Source: Tritrichomonas foetus (lineage: Eukaryota; Parabasalia; Tritrichomonadida; Tritrichomonadidae). From it: a DNA stretch of 27,123 nucleotides. The first letter of the stretch is position 1. Each line of letters starts with the position of its first letter. The notes beneath the pieces are model-generated. The model did no database searches, was not told the DNA's origin, and worked only from the letters and a program-made list of their open reading frames with translations. Location of the stretch: the NCBI GenBank assembly GCA_001839685.1, contig MLAK01001210.1, positions 1-27,123 of the forward strand, in the 5' to 3' direction. Positions 1-7,853 of the stretch are shown here, piece by piece. A program made the position numbers and the translations under genes.

Positions 1-10
1 TTTGAGTTGG

Positions 11-39
11 GATAAGTTGAAGCGAAGCTGCAACTTATC
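11..39. repeat. Imperfect hairpin with GCGAAGC tip
   Basis: Arms GATAAGTTG (11-19) and CAACTTATC (31-39) are perfect complements. After one A/G mismatch the pairing resumes as AGC/GCT around a GAA loop, so the tip reads GCGAAGC. As DNA, that heptamer is known to form an exceptionally stable mini-hairpin. A further copy of CAACTTAT follows at 41-48, giving a short 10-nt direct repeat. It lies about 110 bp upstream of the IFT139 start. Its function is unknown, and it could equally be the end of a repeat that continues outside the window. Confidence 0.6.
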
Positions 40-118
40 ACAACTTATAGGTCTACTAAAATTGATTATTTTCGGTTTTTTTGACCATATCATTATGAAT
101 TATTTCACCATATCTGTT

Positions 119-129
119 TCAATTTTTTC
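119..129 (+). promoter_or_regulatory. Candidate initiator for the IFT139 gene
   Basis: A TCAATTTTTTC stretch lies about 27 nt before the ATG at 148. Trichomonad mRNAs usually begin at the A of a TCA-type initiator a short distance before the ATG. The match to TCA-pyrimidine-W is imperfect here. TCACCATA near 105 and TCAAAAAG at 132 are alternatives, so the exact start site is uncertain. Confidence 0.3.
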
Positions 130-147
130 TCTCAAAAAGAAATTTTC

Positions 148-3100
148 ATGGAATGCTACCATGAAAGAATATTCTATTATTGGCGACATGGCTTTTATGG
201 ACACGTGACATTGATAAGTGAAGAGGCGTTAAAAATTCAGAAAAATGACATTTTCCTCATCCTTTGGCATGCATTATCGCTCGCTGTTGTTGGACAGACG
301 GAGGAGGCATTGGCAGAAATCAACCAAATTTACAGTCGAGGCGATCTCAGCTTCCTATCGTTGGTTGCGCGCTTTTACGTCAACAAATATGATAAAAATA
401 TCGATATTGGATCTCACCAAAAGCTTTTCAATAAAATGCAAAATGAAGCAAAAAATTTATCGTCATTTGCCTGCGAGTTTTCCTCACAAATTTCTTTAAT
501 GTTTGGCGATATCGAATTAGCTGAGAAGATCATTCAAAATTCTGAAGAATCAGTTTATACAACAATCATTTCAGGCTGGATTGAACTTGTGAAATGTAAT
601 TATGAAAAAGCCAACAAAATTTTTGAAAAAATATTAAATGATACTTCTCATTCATTCAATTTATTGGCACTTTATGGTAAAACAATTTATTGTTCTGCCA
701 CTAAAAAATATTCAGAAGCTACTCAAATCCAAGCTCGAATTTTATCAAAATATAATTTTCCAGAAATTATTCTCGAAAAAGGAAGAGTTTATTCAATGAT
801 GAAAAAGTGGCAAATTGCAGAAGATATTGTTATGGAAGTGAAGAAAAAATTACCATCGCCTTTAGAAATTTATATATTTTCAATTTTTAACGCGTTTTTT
901 AGAAACGGAAATATTCCAAAGGCAAGCAAGGCTTTAGATAGAATAATAAAATATGTGAATAAATATGAGCCACTGAATTTCAAACTTTGTGCACGTTTAT
1001 CTCATGCAATTGGTACAGTTTGTTGTCGAAACATCGAAATTTTAGATAAATCAATAAATCTGGCATCTTTGGCTGTTGACATTTCACCAGAAAATAGTTA
1101 TTGTTTATCAGTTTTAGGTTTTCATCAAATACAAATGCATAATTATATACTTGGGCAAAACTCTTTATATGAGGCACTTCGATATGATCCGACAAATGAA
1201 TTTGCTGTTGTTAATTTGATGAAGTTATATGAAGAAACAAATAAAGTTACATTACTTGAAGATCAACTTGAATTATATAATAAGTTATCGGATCCTAACC
1301 TTTCTATTTCTACTTATTCTGTAAAATTGAATCGATTATCTTATATGAATAATTATCGTATGATTTCATATCTTGTTGAAAGGCTTGATGAACAAGTTAC
1401 AACATTTGTTGACGACGACCTCCTATGTGAAACTTCCAAAAACATGAATAATAAATTTTATGTTCAAAATAATTCCGAATTACCTTATGAAAAATTCTTA
1501 GATTTTATTATTGGACTTCATGTTGAGACAGTTTATGATGCTTTAGATGAAATTTTATTCCATGACCAAGCAGTTTTTATTGTCTTCCATGAAAAAGTGA
1601 AAGAAAGAATGAAAAAGATTTTACAAGATTTGTATAAAGTCATGCCTGGTCATGTTCCTCTTTATTTCTATATGGCTTACTTTTACTTCCATCAACAAAG
1701 ATATTATGAGTCATTAAATATGCTCCAGTCTATTTTAATTTCCCTTTGGCAATATCGTTTCCCATATTGTTTGATGATGATTTCAGCACTTCATTCTTTA
1801 CTTGGTGAATCAGAACTCTCTATTCAGTACTTAGAAGAATTTTTGTCATTGAACTCTCCAATTAAACATACAATAGAATTTCAATTATTAATAGCTTTGG
1901 TCGCAGATGACAGGAAGGAAAACCACTCCATATTAACATATCAAAATATAAAAAATAATATTGAAAGAACTAATGATAAGAATAGTATTATTAATAATCG
2001 AATAGAATATCTTTTTACTTTATTTTCTCAAGGTCAACATTCATTGCCCCATGTTCTTCAATTTATTGATATTTGTATTCAAAGGAAAGAATACTCAAAA
2101 GCTATTTATTTACTCAGATCAATTGCACAAACAGTATCATCACCTACTGAGAAAGGTTTATTAATTATTCGTCAAGCGAAAATTATGGCTGGTCGTGGAA
2201 ACCTTTCACGCGCTTCAGAATTATTAAATGGCCTTCAACAACATTCCAAATTCAGAGATATCGCTGTTTTAGCACAAGCTGAAATATATTTACAAATTAA
2301 TTCGGATACTGAGAAATATATTCATTGTCTTGAAAATTACGCAAGTTTGAAACCTTCACCTTATCATTTTGAAATGCTTGGTGATGCCTATTCAAAATTA
2401 TGTAAATTCAATGAAGCTGCAAAATCATATAGAAACGCAATAAACATCAATTCACCTGATCCTGAAATTGTTCAGAAATGTGGACATTGTTTAATTGCTG
2501 CCCATCGATTTGATGATACCGTGAGTTTAATTGTAAAAATTGCAGCCTTTCTTAAAAATAACACTCACACACTTCTTTATCTGATTGAGATATTAGTGAA
2601 AATGAAAAGATATTCGGAAGCTTTACAATGTTTAAATAGTTCTGCTCGAACTTTCCAAGCGGCAAATGTTGTTTTTTATGCACAATATTTAGGATTGAAA
2701 GGTTTGGTTAGTTGGAAAAATAAAAATACAGCAGATGCTACTCAATGTTTTATTCAATCAGTGGAAATTTTCGAGTCTGTTGTTACTAATTGTCCTCCTA
2801 ATACATATATCACGCTTTTACGTGAAAAAGTATCAAAACTATGCGTAACTGCTGGTGGTTTATTTGATTCCACTCAAATGCGTGACAAATCTTTAGAATT
2901 TTATACTAAAGGATTTGATTTGAATCCCACTAATCCTTCAGCTTTGTATGCATTAGTTAACTTTTATAAACAAAGATTTGATATTAAAAAGTGTATTGGA
3001 TTATGTGAAAAGTTTCTGTCAATTGATCCTTATAATGAAACAGCTGTTCTTTTAATCACTTCTTTAGAAACACAAGATTTAAAGATATCAATTTCTTATC

Positions 3101-4074
3101 TAAAAACTCTTTTGTCTGTTCATCCACATTTTCATCGTGTAATAGTTCGTCTTATTGAAGTTTGTGCACGAGCTGGAAGATTAAGACAAGTAAAACCTCA
3201 TTTGGCAGCTGATAATCAACCAGGCATGATTTTTTCCCGTGGATTGTTTATGAATTATTGCGGATATCCGAATCATGCAAAATCTTGTTTTGAAAAAATT
3301 ATGAATGATCGAAAATGGGGGCAGGCTGCAAAACTTCATATGTTTTCACTATATGTAAATCCTGAACGAAAGTATATATGGGAAGAAACTTCTTCGCTTT
3401 CTAATCCAGAAGATTTTGTCAAAGCTGAAGAATTAATAAACCAAATTAGTGATCTATCTGATTTCGATAAAGAAATGATGAAAGCCGAAATTGAAAAATG
3501 TAAAAATACTGATGAATCTATTGACAATGCAGCCATCTCTTATTCTAATTTAATTAATATTAATTCTTCTTATACTAATACTAATCTTACTTTACCAGCC
3601 ATTGTTGGATTAGCAAGTTGTCGAATTAGACAAAATCGATTATCAGAAGCCAATAAATTGATTGGGAAAATCTTGCAATTAAAGCCATTCCATGAAACTT
3701 ATTCTTATTTCGAAGAAGCATATCTAATGAAAGCAAAAGCAATGCTTAATGATAAAAGTTATCAAGCTGCTCAACATTACATATTTCTTGCACTTGACTT
3801 GAACTTGAGCTGTAAGAGAGGTTGGGCGATGTATGCAGAAGCACATTTACAAAACCATATGTATGCTGAAGCGGCAAATGCCTTCTTTCACTGTTGGACT
3901 TTATCTGGAAAACTTGATATTGATATTGGATATCAATATGCAATTGCATCAATTAAAGCAAAAAAACCTGAAGATTCACTCCAAATGTGCCGTGAAATCA
4001 TGAAAATTAACCCTTGTTATAAAGACTTGAAAGAAAAAGTCATAGTTCCCTCATTTCAGATGTTGAAACCTTAA
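148..4074 (+). CDS. TTC21B: IFT139 / TTC21B-like TPR protein (IFT-A complex)
   Basis: A 1308-residue protein made almost wholly of TPR-type helical hairpins. The length matches human TTC21B/IFT139 (about 1316 aa). The N-terminus follows the family pattern: a short helix, then an EALKIQKND-type repeat and an H-A-L-S-L stretch with EEAL. Clear TPRs lie near residues 740-773 (LGDAYSKLCKFNEAAKSYRN) and 932-965. The C-terminus keeps the IFT139 arrangement IGYQYAIASIKAKKPEDSLQMCREI followed by a P-C-Y-K-D-L-K segment, ending in L-K-P. IFT139 is a peripheral IFT-A subunit needed for retrograde transport in flagella, which fits a flagellate. The ATG at 148 is the first good start, and its N-terminus aligns with family members. 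The gene ends in TAA, with AATAAA-like sequence about 24 nt later. It is convergent with the bromodomain gene. No frameshift or intron is visible. Confidence 0.93.
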   Translation: MECYHERIFYYWRHGFYGHVTLISEEALKIQKNDIFLILWHALSLAVVGQTEEALAEINQIYSRGDLSFLSLVARFYVNKYDKNIDIGSHQKLFNKMQNEAKNLSSFACEFSSQISLMFGDIELAEKIIQNSEESVYTTIISGWIELVKCNYEKANKIFEKILNDTSHSFNLLALYGKTIYCSATKKYSEATQIQARILSKYNFPEIILEKGRVYSMMKKWQIAEDIVMEVKKKLPSPLEIYIFSIFNAFFRNGNIPKASKALDRIIKYVNKYEPLNFKLCARLSHAIGTVCCRNIEILDKSINLASLAVDISPENSYCLSVLGFHQIQMHNYILGQNSLYEALRYDPTNEFAVVNLMKLYEETNKVTLLEDQLELYNKLSDPNLSISTYSVKLNRLSYMNNYRMISYLVERLDEQVTTFVDDDLLCETSKNMNNKFYVQNNSELPYEKFLDFIIGLHVETVYDALDEILFHDQAVFIVFHEKVKERMKKILQDLYKVMPGHVPLYFYMAYFYFHQQRYYESLNMLQSILISLWQYRFPYCLMMISALHSLLGESELSIQYLEEFLSLNSPIKHTIEFQLLIALVADDRKENHSILTYQNIKNNIERTNDKNSIINNRIEYLFTLFSQGQHSLPHVLQFIDICIQRKEYSKAIYLLRSIAQTVSSPTEKGLLIIRQAKIMAGRGNLSRASELLNGLQQHSKFRDIAVLAQAEIYLQINSDTEKYIHCLENYASLKPSPYHFEMLGDAYSKLCKFNEAAKSYRNAININSPDPEIVQKCGHCLIAAHRFDDTVSLIVKIAAFLKNNTHTLLYLIEILVKMKRYSEALQCLNSSARTFQAANVVFYAQYLGLKGLVSWKNKNTADATQCFIQSVEIFESVVTNCPPNTYITLLREKVSKLCVTAGGLFDSTQMRDKSLEFYTKGFDLNPTNPSALYALVNFYKQRFDIKKCIGLCEKFLSIDPYNETAVLLITSLETQDLKISISYLKTLLSVHPHFHRVIVRLIEVCARAGRLRQVKPHLAADNQPGMIFSRGLFMNYCGYPNHAKSCFEKIMNDRKWGQAAKLHMFSLYVNPERKYIWEETSSLSNPEDFVKAEELINQISDLSDFDKEMMKAEIEKCKNTDESIDNAAISYSNLININSSYTNTNLTLPAIVGLASCRIRQNRLSEANKLIGKILQLKPFHETYSYFEEAYLMKAKAMLNDKSYQAAQHYIFLALDLNLSCKRGWAMYAEAHLQNHMYAEAANAFFHCWTLSGKLDIDIGYQYAIASIKAKKPEDSLQMCREIMKINPCYKDLKEKVIVPSFQMLKP

Positions 4075-4571
4075 TTCTCATTTTTGTTTTGAATTTAATA
4101 AATGTATTGTATTTATGAAATATTCTCCTCTTTTCTTTCTTTTTTTCTTCTTCATCTTTCATCAATTTCTCGACAAATTTATTGATATAACTCATTAGAT
4201 GGATGTATACGGTTTTTCGTGTTTCCCAAATTCATTTAATGAATTCATTTTAAACATGTACTAAAAAATTCATAATCACTATATACGCCATCATCATTTT
4301 TATAGTTGATTAGCACATAATTCATTTACTAAATGCATATCGCTTTTTATTCAAAGCTTTGATTGTTGATATTCAATTTTTGTTGAGAATTATCTTATTT
4401 TAAGCTTATGATGATTGGGCTGAATTCTACAACAAAACATCAGAAGGGACAAACATAAGGTAAAATAAAATATTGGAAAAAGAGAATTTTTTGATAAAAT
4501 CAACAAAACAAAACAATTTTATTAGATATCTGATTATATATATATATCATATATGATGTATCTTACAAAAA
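4075..4571. other. Convergent 3' spacer (IFT139 / bromodomain gene)
   Basis: A 497-bp noncoding spacer between two 3' ends. A TAATAAATG stretch at about 4095-4104 is a likely polyadenylation signal for the IFT139 gene. A polypyrimidine run (mostly C/T) covers about 4120-4170. An AT dinucleotide run followed by the 12-bp palindrome ATCATATATGAT lies near 4536-4557, just after the bromodomain gene's stop in that gene's direction. No ORF or RNA gene is recognised. Confidence 0.6.
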
Positions 4572-5246
4572 TTACAATATTGCTTGAACGAAAAGTGAAA
4601 CAGCATTCAAAGTGTGATCTTTCAGCTTTTCAACATCAACCACGGAATTTCCTTCTTCATCAGGAGTCACAGGTTGTTCTTTCTGCGTGAGTTTCATTAT
4701 TTGGAAAAAAGCGGTTCTTCCTTCATCCCTCTCAAAAAGTTTATTTAGCCTTGTTATCAACTCGGGAATCATGTCGCGAGGGAAGCGTCCAAGGCCTTCT
4801 GCCCTTTTGATGCACCCATTGATCAGCACATCTGGCCCGTGTTTGATTGGCGAATTAGATATCACTTCACCAAGCTTCTGCTTTTGTTTTGCTAGCTGTT
4901 CAGCCCACTCGGCCTGGTTTGAAATGTTTAATCCACTTGCGGCTTTTTTGAAGTCATCGAGAAGCTGTTCGGCGATTATTCCCCAAATTGAATTTTCCGT
5001 ATGATATCTGATTGCGTTTTCGTAAATGAGGCACATGTCATTGTACCATTGCGTTGGTGATGAATATTGCGACTGATTGAGTTTGGTTTCGACGGTTGTA
5101 AGATCCATCGGATTTGTGACGATTTTGTGGTAATCTGGAAGATCATCCATTTCTGGATCGACCGGATTGAGAAAGAAGACGTTTATTGCGCGAGAAATAA
5201 AAGATTTTGTAATTTCTTGACAAGTTTTCAACACTTGGGGATTCAT
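4572..5246 (-). CDS. Bromodomain protein with altered acetyl-lysine pocket
   Basis: A 224-aa protein; residues about 1-100 are a bromodomain. The ZA loop reads F-L-N-P-V-D, then L-P-D-Y-H-K-I-V and N-P-M-D-L, aligning directly with BET and other bromodomains. Helix B/BC loop reads Y-E-N-A-I-R-Y-H. The last position, normally the Asn that hydrogen-bonds acetyl-lysine, is His82 (codon at 5001-5003). The C-terminal 120 residues are helical and charged, and I do not recognise them. The ATG at 5246 is chosen over an in-frame ATG at 5312 because TCACATTTC, a good trichomonad initiator, lies between them and would put transcription start about 11 nt before the inner ATG. Family members read acetylated histones in the nucleus; binding by this variant is uncertain. 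It lies downstream of the cullin gene on the same strand, 245 bp apart. Confidence 0.85.
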   Translation of the reverse strand: MNPQVLKTCQEITKSFISRAINVFFLNPVDPEMDDLPDYHKIVTNPMDLTTVETKLNQSQYSSPTQWYNDMCLIYENAIRYHTENSIWGIIAEQLLDDFKKAASGLNISNQAEWAEQLAKQKQKLGEVISNSPIKHGPDVLINGCIKRAEGLGRFPRDMIPELITRLNKLFERDEGRTAFFQIMKLTQKEQPVTPDEEGNSVVDVEKLKDHTLNAVSLFVQAIL

Positions 5247-5262
5247 CAATGAAATGTGATGC
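5247..5262 (-). promoter_or_regulatory. Initiator motif deciding the bromodomain gene start
   Basis: Read on the minus strand, TCACATTTC lies just before the ATG at 5246. It fits the TCA-Y-W initiator of trichomonads and would give a 5' leader of about 11 nt. Transcripts starting there would exclude the upstream in-frame ATG at 5312. Confidence 0.6.
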
Positions 5263-5491
5263 AAAAAAATGTGACATATTATATGAAATTTAAATTCTCC
5301 AATTTGATTCATTTATTAAATTTTCAGAATTGAAGAAAGTAAAATTGAAAGGAGGAACATTATCTAATTAGATGAAACAAAAACTTTAAGAAGAAATAAA
5401 AAATCAAAAGGGAATCGAAAATAAATCAAAAATGAAAAAGAAATAAAAATTCAAAAGATTAATTATTTTAAATATAAAATGTACAGACATA

Positions 5492-7726
5492 TCACGGTAA
5501 GTAGTGAACTCTTCCAGAAGGATCTAATTTCAAATAAAGTGTTTTCGATAAGCTCGCAAGTCTTTTTTCATATAACTCATCTTCAAGTCTGAAGTTGAGC
5601 AAATCTTTCACTGTTTCTTTCAAATCACTTTTTTCCATTGATCTTTCATTTTTCATCACTCTCATTACTGCTGCATCAACTTGTTGTTCACGATTTGATA
5701 AAATTGCAGATTTATGCTTATCGTTATCATATTTGGGTAAAGCAGGGAAAATGAATGGAATTGAAAGTAATCCATTCTTATCAGCACCAAAAGCGTCCTT
5801 GTTAATTCTTATTTTCTTATGCATCATTAAAATCAAATTTCCACAACGTTTAGATTTCAATAAATTCACAACTTCGTCGATTTGTTCAGAAGTAAATTTC
5901 GCTCTACGTTTAAAATCATCAGGGGATAAAACTCTAAATCGATTAAACATTAACAAAAATGTAGCCACAATCCCACTACAATGAATCGTTTTAATATTAG
6001 GCAAATTTTGAACAGATAATTTAACACGCGTATATTTAAAGTCCCATTCGAGTTTTCGTTTTCCATGCATTTGTCGAAAATAGTCAGAATAGGAATCCAA
6101 TAATGTTCTAATGTTGTCAGGTGGAACAATTTGAGATGCTTCATACGTCCATGAATCTTTTGACATTACTAAGGCTTTAAAATAGGATGGTGGACGCTTG
6201 TCTCTAACGAAAGGTTCAAATGATTCAATTGAACGCTTTAAATCATCAAAAACTGCATCGAAACGCTTTGTGTATTCAGGGCCACATTGCTCTCGAAGTG
6301 CTGCTAAGAAATATTCATCTGATGCAACAATGTGTGACTTCATCATAAGAATTCTTCTTGATAAAAGCAAATGATGAGCAACTTCAAAAACATCTTTTGA
6401 AGCTAACATTCGAAAAACAGCGACTAATTGATCAATTGTTTCTTTTGGACATTTTTCTTTACGAATGAACTCGCGATGAACTTCTTCGGCCAATAGACGG
6501 GCTGCTGTATCGGAAGATGCATTGAAGCCTTTCTCAAAATTCGAACGGAGGGTTCGGGCATGACTTTGATTAAATTTGTCATCAAATTCAGCAAGTGAAA
6601 GGTAAAGCTTAAGAATTGCTTCAATAGGATTTGGTGTTTTGAAGCATTTTTCTGCTTCAGCTTCAAATTCAAAAGAAAGTTCACGAGTAAATTGATTTAT
6701 TGTATCTGTTGACCTTGCGAAATCAGCACAAATACCAACACTTTTTGTATCTTTTTCAACTATTAAAGAAGCAAGACCTTTATTAGTAATTTGATTAAAT
6801 CTATTTTTATCTCCGAAAATGAGCGTGTTCATTTCAGCTTCGAGTTTATGAAGCGCTGAGAGTGGAATTAATGGTTTGATTAGATTTTTTTCAGTTTCTT
6901 TCAAATCTACTGCGCTTTGAAGATACTTGGATAAAGGTTTTGTGAAAAATTCATCAAGAAGAGGTGTTAAATATCCTCGAATTGATTTGAATAGCATTGG
7001 TAGAAATATTTTCTCAAACAAAACATTTTTACAAGCAAATTTAAAAGCATATAAAATCGGCTGAATATTATTATTATATCTCGCTTCTGAATAAGCATTA
7101 ACTATAATTTCAGAGAGTTTCTCAAACAATTCTTCGTTCACAATAAAAACTTCATTCAGTAAATTAATAAAAACAGTTTTGAAATCAGGTAAACTTTTCT
7201 TTTTGACACAAAGGGGTGCCCAAGAGGTAGTCACTAAATTTAGCTTCGATGACACCATTTGCCAGTATTGACCTATTTCCAAAGCATTGGTGAACTCTTT
7301 CATGTCTTCTGGAATGACAGAAACAACCTGGCGGATTTTCGAAATGATGAAATCATATACAGTTGAGCTTTCGTCGTAGTGCGATAAAGAAATAGCGAAA
7401 GTGAAAATTTGCTTTGAAGGATATTCAAAATTATTGGTGTTACTTTTTTGGTTGAATAAAGCGATAACATTTTCTTCGTATTGCTGAATTCGGTGCGTAT
7501 CCAATAAAGACTGTGGCAGTTGGAAAGGACATGGCAAAACTGGTTTATTGGTGTGATCTATTTCTTTGAAGCCAACAAGAATTCGATCAGCTTGGCGGAA
7601 GTTCATAATTTCTAAATCGTCTTCTGGAAGGTTTGGATAATCTTCAACTTGTGGAATTGGCATTGTCACATGCGAAACTGTGGTATATTTCTTCGGTCTG
7701 CCGCGTTTTGTTCCACCAGTCTCCAT
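5492..7726 (-). CDS. Cullin-family ubiquitin ligase scaffold with AT-hook-like N-terminus
   Basis: A 744-aa protein of typical cullin length (CUL1-4 about 745-780). The C-terminal block has the neddylation winged helix: Q-V-D-A-A-V-M-R-V-M-K with the NEDD8-acceptor lysine at about K692, then D-L-K-E-T-V-K-D-L-L, ending in G-R-V-H-Y-L-P (cullins normally end in a Y-L-A or Y-V-A type tail). The cullin homology region lies around 400-640, with W-x-F-x-Y (W-D-F-K-Y) and the L-L-M-F-N stretch. N-terminal cullin repeats are divergent, so I do not assign it to CUL1, 3 or 4. Residues 7-13 are K-R-G-R-P-K-K, an AT-hook-type R-G-R-P core that cullins normally lack. Cullins hold an RBX RING protein at the C-terminus and substrate adaptors at the N-terminus. 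It is divergent from the PROPPIN gene, sharing a 127-bp promoter. TCATATAAC, 20 nt before the ATG, supports this start. Confidence 0.9.
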   Translation of the reverse strand: METGGTKRGRPKKYTTVSHVTMPIPQVEDYPNLPEDDLEIMNFRQADRILVGFKEIDHTNKPVLPCPFQLPQSLLDTHRIQQYEENVIALFNQKSNTNNFEYPSKQIFTFAISLSHYDESSTVYDFIISKIRQVVSVIPEDMKEFTNALEIGQYWQMVSSKLNLVTTSWAPLCVKKKSLPDFKTVFINLLNEVFIVNEELFEKLSEIIVNAYSEARYNNNIQPILYAFKFACKNVLFEKIFLPMLFKSIRGYLTPLLDEFFTKPLSKYLQSAVDLKETEKNLIKPLIPLSALHKLEAEMNTLIFGDKNRFNQITNKGLASLIVEKDTKSVGICADFARSTDTINQFTRELSFEFEAEAEKCFKTPNPIEAILKLYLSLAEFDDKFNQSHARTLRSNFEKGFNASSDTAARLLAEEVHREFIRKEKCPKETIDQLVAVFRMLASKDVFEVAHHLLLSRRILMMKSHIVASDEYFLAALREQCGPEYTKRFDAVFDDLKRSIESFEPFVRDKRPPSYFKALVMSKDSWTYEASQIVPPDNIRTLLDSYSDYFRQMHGKRKLEWDFKYTRVKLSVQNLPNIKTIHCSGIVATFLLMFNRFRVLSPDDFKRRAKFTSEQIDEVVNLLKSKRCGNLILMMHKKIRINKDAFGADKNGLLSIPFIFPALPKYDNDKHKSAILSNREQQVDAAVMRVMKNERSMEKSDLKETVKDLLNFRLEDELYEKRLASLSKTLYLKLDPSGRVHYLP

Positions 7727-7741
7727 TTATCGCTGAAATGT

Positions 7742-7748
7742 TATATGA
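7742..7748 (-). promoter_or_regulatory. Initiator of the cullin gene
   Basis: On the minus strand this reads TCATATA, matching TCA-Y-W. The A would lie 20 nt before the cullin ATG at 7726. Confidence 0.5.
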
Positions 7749-7768
7749 AATACATAATTTCGTATTGA

Positions 7769-7821
7769 GACCGTTTATAATACTCAAAGAGACCGTTTAT
7801 TACATCAAAGTGACCGTTTAT
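7769..7821. promoter_or_regulatory. Three phased Myb-like elements in a divergent promoter
   Basis: GACCGTTTAT occurs three times exactly: 7769-7778, 7791-7800 and 7812-7821. The copies start 22 and 21 bp apart, about two helical turns. The reverse complement ATAAACGGTC contains AACGG, a core bound by many Myb proteins and of the plant mitosis-specific MSA element. All copies face the same way. They lie between the putative initiators of the cullin gene (about 7746) and the PROPPIN gene (about 7838), so they probably control both. Confidence 0.65.
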
Positions 7822-7835
7822 TTTCCATCAAGATA

Positions 7836-7843
7836 TCATTTCG
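7836..7843 (+). promoter_or_regulatory. Initiator of the PROPPIN gene
   Basis: TCATTTCG matches the TCA-Y-W initiator pattern. The A at 7838 would give a 16-nt leader before the ATG at 7854. Confidence 0.55.
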
Positions 7844-7853
7844 AAATCTTAAA

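Noticed and set aside
2..208. Open frame of 68 aa on the + strand at the left edge
   Set aside because: It overlaps the IFT139 start in another frame, has no domain or good initiator context, and is cut by the hairpin region.
4687..5004. 105-aa frame antisense to the bromodomain gene
   Set aside because: Shadow of the real coding frame; composition is not protein-like and no family is recognised.
5595..5984. 129-aa frame antisense to the cullin gene
   Set aside because: Lies wholly opposite a well-supported cullin C-terminus with the neddylation motif.
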